A stretch of DNA of 64,000 nucleotides from Curtobacterium sp. BH-2-1-1 (GCF_001806325.1 NZ_CP017580.1:124001-188000); one strand, 5' to 3'; counted from the first letter of the stretch, positions 49,751 to 58,594 are shown. Notes: generated by a model from the sequence alone, not told the origin. Numbers and translations are program-made.

Positions 49751-51760
49751 ATGCGAGCGGTCCAGGGCGGATCGGCCACGGGCAGGACGAGGACCGACAG
49801 GGGGACGCCGGGGCTGGTGGGACGCATCGCTGCGGCACTCCTGGCCGTGTTCCTCGTGCTGGCGCCGGCGGCGACGGCGCGAGCGACCGCACCGGTCGAC
49901 CTCGGTGGCGCGTACGTCCTCGACGAGGCCGACGCGCTCAGCTCCTCGCAGCAGTCCCGGATCGAGAACGCCGTGCAACAGCTCTACACGGACACGAAGA
50001 CCCAGCTCTACGTCGTCTTCGTCCCGACGTTCACGAACCCGTCGGACCACACCGAGTGGGGCGCCGCGACGATGTCGGCGAACCAGATCGACTCCGACGG
50101 CATCCTGCTGTCGGTCGCCGTCGACGACCGGAACTACGACGTCCAGCAGACGAACGAGACGAGCATCTCGGAGTCCGACGTCCAGTCCGCGGTGGACGAC
50201 GACCTGCTGCCGGCCCTCAAGCAGAGCGACTGGTCGGGTGCCGCGCTGGCCTTCGCGAACGGCCTCGCCGACACTCAGGCGCCGCCGGACCTCACCTGGC
50301 TGTGGATCCTCCTCGCCGTCGTGGTCGTCGCGGTCGTCGTCGTGGTGCTCGTCATCCGGACGCGGAACAAGCGCCGGACGGCCGCCGCGACGAAGGCGCA
50401 GGAAGCGTCCCTCGCCGACCTCGAGCGGACCGCCGGTGGCGCCCTCGTGACGATCGACGACGAGCTGCGCACCGCCGAGCAAGAGGTCGGGTTCGCCACC
50501 GCGCAATTCGGTGCCGACGCCGCGAAGCCCTTCGCCGAGGCGGTCGCCGCGGCGCAGCAGGCCGTGCGCAAGGCCTTCACGTTCCAGCAGCAGCTCGACG
50601 ACGAGATCCCGGACTCCCCGCAGCAGCGCGCCGACTGGGCGAACCAGATCATCGCCATCTGCGAGCAGGCGCACGCCTCGATCGAGGAGCAGACGGAGTC
50701 GTTCGACAAGCTCCGCTCGCTCGAGGACGGCGTCGAGGAAGCCGCTGCCGCGCTCGCGCAGGCCGTCGCCGCCGCCCCGGCATCGGTCCAGCAGGCGAGC
50801 GCCGCGCTGGACCGGGTCCGCTCGGCGTACACCGGCCGGACCCTCGCGACCGTGTCGGACAGCGTCGACCAGGCCGAGCAGGTCCTCGCCTACGCGACCG
50901 AACGGTCCCAGGCGGCCACCGCCGCGATCGCCGCGGGCAACAAGGGCGAGGCGGTCGTCGCCGTGCGCGACGCCCAGCACGCCCTCGCGCAGGTGCAGCA
51001 GCTCACGTCGAGCGCGAGCGCTGCCGAAGCGAGCTTCGCCGAGGCCACTGCACGCGCCGAGGCGATGCGCGTCGACATCGAGGGCGACGTCGCCGCGGCG
51101 CGTACTCTTACCGTCGGCGGACCGGAACTCGCCGCCGCGGTCACCCGTGCCGAGACCGTGCTGCGGCAGGGCTTCGACCCGAAGGACCCGATCACCGCGG
51201 TCGACGCCCTCACCAAGGCCAACACCGAGATCGACCAGGCCATCGCCGCGGCCCGTGGCGCCGAGGAACAGCAGCGTCGGGCGTCCCGTGCGCTCGACGA
51301 CGCGCTCCGCGACGCCCGGAACCGGATCAGCCAGGCGCGCGAGTTCATCTCGCTGCACCGCGGCGGGGTCGGACCGACGGCGCGGACGCGGCTGTCCGAG
51401 GCGCAACGAGCACTCGACGACGCCGTCCAGCTCGCCACGACGGACCCGGGGCAGGCGCTGCAGGCAGCGCGTGCGGCCGAGCAGTACGCGGCGGCCGCGA
51501 TGGACGCCGCGAACGACGACATGGGCGGCTGGGGCGGTGGCGGCGGCTTCGGCGGCGGTGGCGGCAACGGCGCGCAGCTCGGCGGCCTCGTCACCGGCAT
51601 CGTGCTCGGTGGCCTGCTCGGCGGTCGCGGCGGCAGTTACGGCGGCGGCTCCTTCGGGGGTGGCGGCTTCGGCGGAGGCGGCGGCTTCGGGGGCGGCGGC
51701 GGCTTCGGCGGGGGCGGCGGAGGCGGCGGGGGCGGTTTCTCCGGCGGCGGCCGCTTCTAG
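49751..51760 (+). CDS. TPM domain membrane protein with glycine-rich tail
   Basis: 669 residues from ATG 49751, which has GGAGG 4 bases upstream; a GTG at 49724 is less likely. Signal-like helix near residues 25-43, TPM (Psb32/MOLO-1) domain about 48-170, membrane helix about 180-205, a long Ala/Gln-rich helical cytoplasmic region with coiled-coil character, and a final stretch of about 75 residues made of Gly/Phe/Ser repeats. TAGACT at 49673-49678 may be its -10. TPM proteins often accompany PspA, which follows 56 bp downstream. Confidence 0.88.
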   Translation: MRAVQGGSATGRTRTDRGTPGLVGRIAAALLAVFLVLAPAATARATAPVDLGGAYVLDEADALSSSQQSRIENAVQQLYTDTKTQLYVVFVPTFTNPSDHTEWGAATMSANQIDSDGILLSVAVDDRNYDVQQTNETSISESDVQSAVDDDLLPALKQSDWSGAALAFANGLADTQAPPDLTWLWILLAVVVVAVVVVVLVIRTRNKRRTAAATKAQEASLADLERTAGGALVTIDDELRTAEQEVGFATAQFGADAAKPFAEAVAAAQQAVRKAFTFQQQLDDEIPDSPQQRADWANQIIAICEQAHASIEEQTESFDKLRSLEDGVEEAAAALAQAVAAAPASVQQASAALDRVRSAYTGRTLATVSDSVDQAEQVLAYATERSQAATAAIAAGNKGEAVVAVRDAQHALAQVQQLTSSASAAEASFAEATARAEAMRVDIEGDVAAARTLTVGGPELAAAVTRAETVLRQGFDPKDPITAVDALTKANTEIDQAIAAARGAEEQQRRASRALDDALRDARNRISQAREFISLHRGGVGPTARTRLSEAQRALDDAVQLATTDPGQALQAARAAEQYAAAAMDAANDDMGGWGGGGGFGGGGGNGAQLGGLVTGIVLGGLLGGRGGSYGGGSFGGGGFGGGGGFGGGGGFGGGGGGGGGGFSGGGRF

Positions 51761-51816
51761 ACCGGGCTCCACAGACCAACAGCACCACACCAGTCCTTCC
51801 ACGAAAGGGAACAGCA

Positions 51817-52542
51817 ATGGCAAAGCAGACGATCTTCGGGCGGATCTCGACCCTCGTCCGGGCGAACATCAACCAGCTCATCGACGACGCCGAGGATCCC
51901 CAGAAGATGCTCGACCAGCTCGTGCGGGACTACACGAACAACATCGCGGACGCCAAGACGGCGATCGCGCAGACGATCGGCAACGTCCGACTGCTCGAGC
52001 AGGACCACGAAGAGGACAAGCGAGCAGCGGTGGAGTGGGGCCAGAAGGCCGCCAACGCCTCCTCCGCTGCGGACAAGTACCGCACCGAGGGCAAGACGGC
52101 CGAGGCGGACAAGTTCGACAACCTCGCCAAGATCGCGATCGGCAAGCAGATCGCGGCCGAGCAGGAGGTCAAGGACGCCGAGCCGAACCTCGCCTCGCAG
52201 AACGAGGCGGTGGAGAAGCTCAAGTCGGGCCTCGCCGGCATGGAGCAGAAGCTCGAGGAGCTCCGCTCGAAGCGCGACAACCTCGTCGCCCGGTCGAAGA
52301 CGGCCGAGGCGCAGTCCAAGGTCAACGACGCGCTCGGCAACATCGACGTGCTCGACCCGACGAGCGACCTCGGCCGCTTCGAGGAGAAGGTGCGCCGCGA
52401 AGAGGCGAAGGTCCTCGGCCAGCAGGAGCTGCAGTCGTCGAGCCTCGACTCGCAGTTCGAGAGCCTCGAGGACGTGGGCAAGGACGCCGAGGTCGAGGCA
52501 CGGCTCGCCGCCCTGAAGTCCGGCGGTTCGTCGAGCATCTGA
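51817..52542 (+). CDS. pspA: PspA/IM30 family membrane stress protein
   Basis: 241 residues. N-terminal amphipathic segment (FGRISTLVRANINQLIDDAEDPQKMLDQLVRDY) then continuous heptad-like coiled coil, as in PspA/Vipp1 (ESCRT-III-like membrane remodelling). AAAGGGA ribosome site. Co-directional with the TPM gene and probably co-transcribed, forming an envelope stress pair. Confidence 0.92.
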   Translation: MAKQTIFGRISTLVRANINQLIDDAEDPQKMLDQLVRDYTNNIADAKTAIAQTIGNVRLLEQDHEEDKRAAVEWGQKAANASSAADKYRTEGKTAEADKFDNLAKIAIGKQIAAEQEVKDAEPNLASQNEAVEKLKSGLAGMEQKLEELRSKRDNLVARSKTAEAQSKVNDALGNIDVLDPTSDLGRFEEKVRREEAKVLGQQELQSSSLDSQFESLEDVGKDAEVEARLAALKSGGSSSI

Positions 52543-52587
52543 CGCGCTCCTCGGACGACGCCGGACCCCGCCTGACAGACTGGCACG

Positions 52588-53409
52588 ATGCAGTTCCTCG
52601 TGGTCGGTCAGTGGCAGGGTTCGGCGTCGTCCCGTGCGATGCGCCTCGGGGACGGAGCCGCGGCGATCGCGGCCGACCTCCCGCGCGCGTCGACCACCGT
52701 GGTCGACGTCCCGGCGGGCGCCGGCGATCGTCTCGAGACGGCCGTCGCCCGATACACCTCGGTGCTCTCGGTGGCCGAACGGGTCGCCGAGGAGACCACG
52801 GTGTCGAGCGAGCCGGTCCTCGTCGTCGGCGGTGACGGTGCGAGCGTGCTCGGCGCCACGGTCGGGCTCGGACCGGACACCGCCTTCGTGCGGATCGCGG
52901 GGTCGAGCGGCTTCCGGGCACTCAACCGCGCCCAGCCCGTCGCCGCCGAGACCGCCGTGCTCCGCATCCTCGTGGACCGCCCCGACGACCTGTTCCCGGC
53001 CCTTCCGACCCTGGCGGCCTCGTCCGTCGTCGTCGCCGGCGTGCGCGGGGTCGAGGACGCCGAGGCAGGTGCCCTCGACCGTGCCGGGATCGTGCACCTC
53101 GACGTCGACGCCGCCACCCCGGACGCGATCTCGGCAGCGGTGGACGCCACCGGTGCCCAGGCGGTGTTCGTGCACGTCGACCTGGACGTCCTCGACCCGT
53201 CAGAGGTCGACGGGCTGCTCGAGCCCGTCCCGTTCGGGTTGGACGGCGCCGGACTCGTCGAGCGCATCCAGGCCGCCACGCGCGGACGACGACTGGCGGG
53301 CGCGGCCCTCACCGGGTTCGCGCCGGTCGACCCGGACCGCGCGGTCGACGACCTCGGCGTCATCCTGCGTGCGGTCGGCGCGCTGACGAGCGCGTCCCGC
53401 ACCGTCTGA
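52588..53409 (+). CDS. Arginase-fold protein with degenerate metal site
   Basis: 273 residues. The last arginase motif survives as HVDLDVLDPSEVDG, but GGDHS reads GGDGAS (residues 81-86, the metal His is Gly) and the DAHxD motif is replaced by IAGSSGF (103-109). With three or more manganese ligands gone, ureohydrolase activity is unlikely. CAGACT lies 6 bases before the ATG. Role unknown; possibly a binding protein. Confidence 0.82.
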   Translation: MQFLVVGQWQGSASSRAMRLGDGAAAIAADLPRASTTVVDVPAGAGDRLETAVARYTSVLSVAERVAEETTVSSEPVLVVGGDGASVLGATVGLGPDTAFVRIAGSSGFRALNRAQPVAAETAVLRILVDRPDDLFPALPTLAASSVVVAGVRGVEDAEAGALDRAGIVHLDVDAATPDAISAAVDATGAQAVFVHVDLDVLDPSEVDGLLEPVPFGLDGAGLVERIQAATRGRRLAGAALTGFAPVDPDRAVDDLGVILRAVGALTSASRTV

Positions 53410-53497
53410 CGGTCCCCGCGCTCCCCCGCGGACCCGTTCTCCACGGGTACGCACCGCGCCCGGCATGACCCATGCCGATCCGCGTACGCTCGGCGAC

Positions 53498-54901
53498 ATG
53501 ACGGACTACGACCTCATCGTGATCGGCGCCGGCGCAGTCGGCGAGAACGTGGCGGACTACGCCAAGAAGCGCGGCCTGTCGGTCGCCATCGTGGAGGCCG
53601 AGCTCGTCGGCGGCGAGTGCTCCTACTGGGCGTGCATGCCGTCCAAGGCCCTGCTGCGCAGCGGGCACGCGCTCGCAGCGGCGAAGCGACTCGACGGTGC
53701 GAAGCAGGCGGTCACGGGCGACCTCGACGCGGCGCACGTGCTCGCCCGACGGAACTCCTTCACCTCGGACTGGAAGGACGACGGCCAGGTCTCGTGGCTC
53801 GAGTCCGCCGACATCGACCTCATCCGCGGCCACGCCCGGATCACCGGCGAGAAGACGATCGAGGTCGACGGCACGACGTACACGGCAGCCGCGGCGATCG
53901 CGGTCGTCACGGGCTCGCTGCACACCCTCCCCGACGTCCCGGGGCTGGCCGACGCGACGCCGTGGGGCACGCGTGAGGCCACCAGTGGGCAGACGGTGCC
54001 CGAGAGCCTGTTCGTCATCGGCGGCGGGGTCTCCGGCTCGGAGCTCGCGACCGCGTGGGCGTCCCTCGGGGCGAAGGTCACGCTCGTCGCACGGCACGGG
54101 CTGCTCGGCGGCATGGAGCCGTTCGCGGGAGAGCTCGTCGCCGACTCCCTCCGCGAGCTGGGCGTCGACGTCCGCACCGGCGTGAACCCCACCCGCGTCG
54201 ACCGCGACGAGCACGGCCTCGTCACGACGACGCTCGACGACGGCTCGACGGTCATCACGAGCGAGGTCCTCGCCGCGACCGGACGCGCCGCGACCACGAA
54301 GGACCTCGGCCTCGAGTCCGTCGGGCTGACCGCGGGCGACTGGCTGCAGGTCGACGACACGATGCTCGTGCAGGGCACCGACTGGCTCTACGCCGTCGGC
54401 GACGTCAACCACCGCGTGCTCCTCACCCACCAGGGCAAGTACCAGGCGCGTGCCGCGGGCGAGGCGATCGCCGCCCGGTACCAGGGCACGCCGCTGCACA
54501 CCGAACCGTGGGGTGCGCACGTCGCCACCGCCGACCACGCTGCGGTCCCGCAGGTCACCTTCACCGACCCCGAGGTCGCGAGCGTCGGCCTGACCGAGGC
54601 CACGGCCCGCGAGCAGGGGCTGAACGTCCGGGCGGTCGAGTACGAGCTCGGCAACGTCGCCGGCGCCTCGCTGCAGGCGGACGGCTACACCGGGCGGGCG
54701 AAGATGGTCGTCGACGAGGACCGCGGGGTCGTCGTCGGCGTGACCTTCGTCGGGCAGGACGTCGCCGAGATGCTGCACGCCGCGACGATCGCCGTCGTGG
54801 GCGAGGTGCCGGTCGACCGCCTCTGGCACGCCGTCCCCGCCTACCCGACGATGAACGAGATCTGGCTGCGACTGCTCGAGACCTACGGCCGCCCGGAGTA
54901 G
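53498..54901 (+). CDS. FAD-dependent pyridine nucleotide-disulfide oxidoreductase
   Basis: 467 residues, dihydrolipoamide dehydrogenase fold. FAD motif IVIGAGAVGENVADYA, redox cysteines Cys41 and Cys46 (GGECSYWACMPSK), NAD motif FVIGGGVSGSELATAW, DVNHRVLLTHQGKYQA, and the dimer domain. The catalytic His of HPT near the C-terminus is Tyr449 (AYPTMNE), so lipoamide is probably not the substrate. TACGCT lies 7 bases before the ATG. Confidence 0.9.
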   Translation: MTDYDLIVIGAGAVGENVADYAKKRGLSVAIVEAELVGGECSYWACMPSKALLRSGHALAAAKRLDGAKQAVTGDLDAAHVLARRNSFTSDWKDDGQVSWLESADIDLIRGHARITGEKTIEVDGTTYTAAAAIAVVTGSLHTLPDVPGLADATPWGTREATSGQTVPESLFVIGGGVSGSELATAWASLGAKVTLVARHGLLGGMEPFAGELVADSLRELGVDVRTGVNPTRVDRDEHGLVTTTLDDGSTVITSEVLAATGRAATTKDLGLESVGLTAGDWLQVDDTMLVQGTDWLYAVGDVNHRVLLTHQGKYQARAAGEAIAARYQGTPLHTEPWGAHVATADHAAVPQVTFTDPEVASVGLTEATAREQGLNVRAVEYELGNVAGASLQADGYTGRAKMVVDEDRGVVVGVTFVGQDVAEMLHAATIAVVGEVPVDRLWHAVPAYPTMNEIWLRLLETYGRPE

Positions 54902-54903
54902 CG

Positions 54904-55260
54904 GTGCGGAACCCCCTGCTCGACTCCCCCGTGTCCCGGGCGGGGTGGGCGTTCGCGACCGCGGTCGGCCTCGCCGTCGGCGTCCCGCTCTCCACCGGGA
55001 AGGTGCGGGTCGTCGACGGGCTGATCGTGTGCACGGGGCTGCCGCGGTGGGTGTTCCGCCGAGGTGGCACGTGCGTGGGGTCGGTCTACCTCACGCGGGA
55101 CAACGACGGCGACCGGGTGCTCCGGCACGAGCGGGTGCACGTCGACCAGTGGCGGCGGTACGGGATGCTCATGCCGATCGTGTACGCGTTGGCGGGGCAG
55201 GATCCGCTGCGGAACCGGTTCGAGATCGAGGCCGGCCTCGAGGACGGCAACTACCGCTGA
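54904..55260 (+). CDS. Small HExxH-motif protein
   Basis: 118 residues from a GTG 2 bases after the preceding stop. Hydrophobic N-terminal segment (AGWAFATAVGLAVGVPL) and a HERVHVDQWRRYG motif that matches the HExxH zinc-protease pattern, with a possible third ligand in FEIEAGLEDGNYR. Similar proteins in Actinobacteria have been labelled Fe-S oxidoreductase without clear basis. Function unknown. Confidence 0.8.
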   Translation: MRNPLLDSPVSRAGWAFATAVGLAVGVPLSTGKVRVVDGLIVCTGLPRWVFRRGGTCVGSVYLTRDNDGDRVLRHERVHVDQWRRYGMLMPIVYALAGQDPLRNRFEIEAGLEDGNYR

Positions 55261-55285
55261 CGCGCGGCGCGCCCGCGCGCCCGCC

Positions 55286-55375
55286 CCGAGCGGGCGAAAT
55301 CTGTCCCGTTCGACGCCGGCGAGCAGCAGGTTCCGCCCGGTCGGCAGACGCGAGCGGCGTGTCGTACCCGCTCGG
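55286..55375. repeat. 90-bp intergenic repeat, copy 1
   Basis: First of three 90-base units in the gene-free stretch 55261-55803. Bounded by CCGAGCGGG and CCCGCTCGG, which pair as a 9-base terminal stem. The core contains GAGCAGCAGGTTCCGCCCG. Confidence 0.9.
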
Positions 55376-55461
55376 CTGACCGGCTGCGGGCCGGCCAAAC
55401 CCGACCCAACCCGACCCAACCCAACCCGGGCCGGCCCGGCTTCGGCCCGACCCAACCCGCG

Positions 55462-55551
55462 CCGAGCGGGCGAAATCCGTCCCGTTCGGCGCCGGCGAGC
55501 AGCAGGTTCCGCCCGCTCGCAGTACGCGAGCGGCGCGTCGCGCCCGCTCGG
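55462..55551. repeat. 90-bp intergenic repeat, copy 2
   Basis: Ungapped match to copy 1 at 80 of 90 positions by hand count, with identical terminal stem. Between copies 1 and 2 lies a short array of CCCAACCCGA-like units. Confidence 0.9.
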
Positions 55552-55592
55552 GGAGCGCCCCGCCCGGAAGGAAGTGCATCTGAAGCCACGGC

Positions 55593-55636
55593 CGGACGGG
55601 AGGCTCGGCTCAAGCCCGCCCCGCGCCTCCCGTCCG
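55593..55636. terminator. Hairpin between repeat copies 2 and 3
   Basis: Perfect 12-base arms (55593-55604 and 55625-55636), CGGACGGGAGGC and its complement, with a 20-base loop. Same sequence class as the terminator at 40992-41031. Confidence 0.5.
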
Positions 55637-55664
55637 ACGGTCGCACCGCACCGGACGCGCCGCC

Positions 55665-55754
55665 CCGAGCGGGCAGAATACGTCCGGTTCGGGGCGGGCG
55701 AGCGGCAGGTTCCGCCCGGTCGGCAGACGCGAGCAGCGTGTCGTGCCCGCTCGC
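55665..55754. repeat. 90-bp intergenic repeat, copy 3
   Basis: Ungapped match to copy 1 at 78 of 90 positions. Terminal stem kept except the last base. It ends 50 bp before the stop of the minus-strand ATPase gene. Confidence 0.88.
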
Positions 55755-55803
55755 GGGCGCGCGGCGGCGCGCCCGCGCGCGGCGCCCGCGCCCGCGCAGC
55801 GCG

Positions 55804-56631
55804 TCAGGCCGCGGGGCGCCGCGGCACCACGAGGGGCGTGCCCGTCTCGGGGTCGGCGACGACGACGCACGGCAGCCCGAACACGTCCTCGACGAGGTCG
55901 GCCGTCACCACCGACGCCGGCGGCCCCGACGCCACGATCGACCCGTCACGCATCGCGATCACGTGCGTGGCGTACCGCGCCGCCTGGTTGAGGTCGTGCA
56001 GCACCGCGACGACCGTCCGACCGGCCGCGTGCAACGCCGAGGCCAGCTCGAGCACGTCGTACTGGTGCGCGATGTCCAGGAACGTGGTGGGCTCGTCGAG
56101 CAGGACGATGTCGGTCTCCTGCGCGAGCACCATCGCGATCCACACCCGCTGTCGCTGCCCGCCGGACAGCTCGTCCACGCTGCGGTCGGCGAGCGACACG
56201 GTCGACGTCTGCTCGAGCGCGGCCCGCACGGCCCGCCGGTCCGACCCCGACGAGGGGTGCAGCAGGTCCTGGTGCGGGAACCGCCCCCGGGACACCAGGT
56301 CGCGCACGGTGATGCCGTCCGGCGCGATCGGGGTCTGCGGGAGCATCCCGACGCGGCGCGCGACGGCCTTCGGGCGGAGGGACGAGATCGGCGACCCGTC
56401 GAGGTACACGGTGCCGGCGGTCGGCTTCAGCGTCCGCGCGAACGACTTCAGCAGCGTCGACTTGCCGCAGGCGTTCGGCCCGACGATGACCGTCAGTTCA
56501 CCGTCCGGGATGTCGACGTCGAGCGCGGACACCACGACCCGGTCGTCGTACGCGAGCGTCAGCCCCCGGGCCCCGAGCGCGGTCGCCGGCACAGTCGACG
56601 CAGCCCCGGCACCGCCGACGGATCCGGTCAA
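55804..56631 (-). CDS. Iron-siderophore-type ABC transporter ATP-binding protein (FecE/FepC-like)
   Basis: 275 residues from a TTG whose last bases overlap the stop of the upstream gene (TTGA). Walker A GPNACGKSTLLK, Q-loop MLPQTP, signature LSGGQRQR, Walker B DIVLLDEPTTFLD. The LRPKAVARRVGMLPQ and DIAHQ patterns are typical of the siderophore/cobalamin subgroup. Its permeases and binding protein are not in this window, so it is an orphan here or serves transporters elsewhere. Confidence 0.9.
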   Translation of the reverse strand: MTGSVGGAGAASTVPATALGARGLTLAYDDRVVVSALDVDIPDGELTVIVGPNACGKSTLLKSFARTLKPTAGTVYLDGSPISSLRPKAVARRVGMLPQTPIAPDGITVRDLVSRGRFPHQDLLHPSSGSDRRAVRAALEQTSTVSLADRSVDELSGGQRQRVWIAMVLAQETDIVLLDEPTTFLDIAHQYDVLELASALHAAGRTVVAVLHDLNQAARYATHVIAMRDGSIVASGPPASVVTADLVEDVFGLPCVVVADPETGTPLVVPRRPAA

Positions 56632-57524
56632 TTCTCGGCCTTGCCGTGCCGCCAGTACCCCATGAACGCGACCTGCTTCCGGTCGAGCCCGACACCGCGC
56701 ACGAGGTGCCGGCGGAGTTCCTTGACGCACCCGGCCTCGCCAGCGATCCAGGCGTAGACGGGTCGCGGCTCGTCGCCGGCCGGGATGTCCCAGAGCACCT
56801 GCTCGTCGACGTCGACGTCCGCGAGTTCCCCCGCGTCGCCGCACGCCGGCCCCGCCGCGACGGTCGACGCCCAGGCGTGCACCTGGTCGGTCATCCGGAC
56901 GCCGTGCGAGGCGCCGTTCCGGGCGATCCAGCGGACCTCGACCCCTGCGGGCGCGGACACGGGCAGCCGGTCGGCGTCGGTCGGGACCTCGATGAAGACG
57001 TGGCCGACGGTGGCGACGTCGAGCGCCTCGAGGATGGCGCAGATGGCCGGGGCGGCGGTCTCGTCGCCGGCGAGCAGGATCCGGTTCGCGGCGCCGGGGT
57101 CGAACTCGGCCGCACCGGTCGGGAGCTCCGCGGGCGACGACGGCACCGCCGGCCCGACGATGCGCAGTTCGTCGCCGACCCGGCACGCCGAGACCCAGCG
57201 CGAGGCGGGTCCGGTGTCGCCGTGCGCGACGAAGTCGATGTCGAGCTCACGGGCGTCCGGTCGGAAGGAGCGGACCGTGTAGGTGCGGAGCGGGTTCCGG
57301 AACGCGTCGGGCAGGGCACGCCAGGCGCCGTACCAGTCCTCGCCGTCGGGCAGGTCCGTGAAGCCGTGCCCGGGGATCGGCAGCACGATCTTGATGCGCT
57401 GGTCGAGGCCGACGGACGAGAACTCGGCGAGGGCGTCGCCCGTCAGGGTCACCCGGACGAAGTGCGGGGTGAGGGACGTGACGGCTGCCACGCGGACGGA
57501 GAAGACACGGTACCGGGCTGCCAC
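56628..57524 (-). CDS. Siderophore-interacting protein (ferric reductase)
   Basis: 298 residues, GTG start. FAD motif RTYTVRSF, NAD(P)-binding region LLAGDETAAPAICAILE, and C-terminal AWIAGEAGCVKELRRHL...GYWRHGKAE are those of the SIP/ViuB family, which releases iron from imported siderophores by reduction. A DtxR/IdeR-like box overlaps its promoter. Coupled to the ABC ATPase downstream. Confidence 0.93.
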   Translation of the reverse strand: MAARYRVFSVRVAAVTSLTPHFVRVTLTGDALAEFSSVGLDQRIKIVLPIPGHGFTDLPDGEDWYGAWRALPDAFRNPLRTYTVRSFRPDARELDIDFVAHGDTGPASRWVSACRVGDELRIVGPAVPSSPAELPTGAAEFDPGAANRILLAGDETAAPAICAILEALDVATVGHVFIEVPTDADRLPVSAPAGVEVRWIARNGASHGVRMTDQVHAWASTVAAGPACGDAGELADVDVDEQVLWDIPAGDEPRPVYAWIAGEAGCVKELRRHLVRGVGLDRKQVAFMGYWRHGKAEN

Positions 57525-57531
57525 GACGGCA

Positions 57532-57552
57532 AGTATGGCATGCCTTACCTAA
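57532..57552 (-). promoter_or_regulatory. DtxR/IdeR-like iron box with -10 element
   Basis: On the minus strand TTAGGTAAGGCATGCCATA (57534-57552) matches the 19-base iron-box consensus TTAGGTTAGGCTAACCTAA at about 13 positions. CATACT (57532-57537) overlaps its end and lies 7 bases before the SIP GTG. Iron-dependent repression is expected. Confidence 0.6.
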
Positions 57553-57589
57553 GAGACCCAAGGGTCCGCACGGTGCGAGGATCGTCCCC

Positions 57590-58537
57590 GTGCCCGATGC
57601 CGACGAAGAATTCGCAGACCTGGCCGACCTCGCCCACGCGAGCGGCGTGACGGCGCCGATGCGCGCCTCCAGGCAGGTGGTCCGCACCACCGACGGACAG
57701 GAGATCGCCGCGATCCGCTGGGACACGGCGGACGGCCAGGAGGCGCGGATCACCTACCTGCACGGGCTCGGCATCGACGCCCACAGCTTCGACCAGACCG
57801 CGCTCGCCGTCGGCGAGCCGGCGGTCGCCGTGGACCTGCCCGGCCACGGCCGGTCCGGGTGGCGCGACGACGCGGACTACGGGGCCGGCGCGACGGCACC
57901 GAGCGTGCTCGCGGCCCTCGACGCGCTCGGGGTCCGGCCGGGGATCGTCGTGGGGCACTCCCTCGGCGCGATCCTCGCCGCCCGGCTCGCAGCGACCGCG
58001 CCGGAACGCGTCACCGGACTCGTGCTCGTCGACATGTCACCGGACTTCGCCCAGCGGGCCGTCGACCGGATCGCCCGCGCGCTCGAGGCCGAGGAGCCGT
58101 TCACGTCGCTCGAGCAGGTCGTCGACCGCGCCGTGGAGGCCCGCGTCGGCGACGACCGCGCGGTGCTCCTGCGCGAGGCCCGGCACACCACACGTCTCGG
58201 TGCCGACGGGCGGCTCGTGCGGCGCCACCACTTCCCGCACCTCCCCGCCGGACGCACCTCGTCGGTGGGGCGGTTCGCGGACGCGTGGCCGGACCTCGAG
58301 GCCCTCGACGTCCCGATCCTGCTCGTCCGCGGCGACCGCGGCTACGTGTCACCGAAGCTGCACGCGCAGTTCGCCGAGCGCCTGCCCGACGCCGAGATCG
58401 TCACGGTCGAGGCCCGGCACGCCGTGCAGAACCAGGCCCCCCTCGAACTGGCCACGGCGATCCGGGCATGGGCGGAACGTAACGGTTTGTTGCACCGGAT
58501 CGAAGAACCGTCGCCGGAGCACCCCGGCCGCCGCTAA
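57590..58537 (+). CDS. Alpha/beta fold hydrolase
   Basis: 315 residues from a GTG with GAGGAT 7 bases upstream. Fold landmarks: YLHGLGIDAHSF (oxyanion loop), nucleophile elbow VVGHSLGAIL, late Asp in LLVRGDRGYVS and His in EARHAVQNQAPLEL. Substrate unknown. Divergent from the iron-regulated pair, and 57 bp before the ABC transporter operon. Confidence 0.88.
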   Translation: MPDADEEFADLADLAHASGVTAPMRASRQVVRTTDGQEIAAIRWDTADGQEARITYLHGLGIDAHSFDQTALAVGEPAVAVDLPGHGRSGWRDDADYGAGATAPSVLAALDALGVRPGIVVGHSLGAILAARLAATAPERVTGLVLVDMSPDFAQRAVDRIARALEAEEPFTSLEQVVDRAVEARVGDDRAVLLREARHTTRLGADGRLVRRHHFPHLPAGRTSSVGRFADAWPDLEALDVPILLVRGDRGYVSPKLHAQFAERLPDAEIVTVEARHAVQNQAPLELATAIRAWAERNGLLHRIEEPSPEHPGRR

Positions 58538-58594
58538 CCTCGTGCAAGCGCGCGCGACGACCGTCGCCACCGCGCCGGAAGGAACCCACCACCC

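Noticed and set aside
55286..55754. CRISPR array
   Set aside because: Only three 90-base units with long unequal intervals and no cas genes; not CRISPR geometry.
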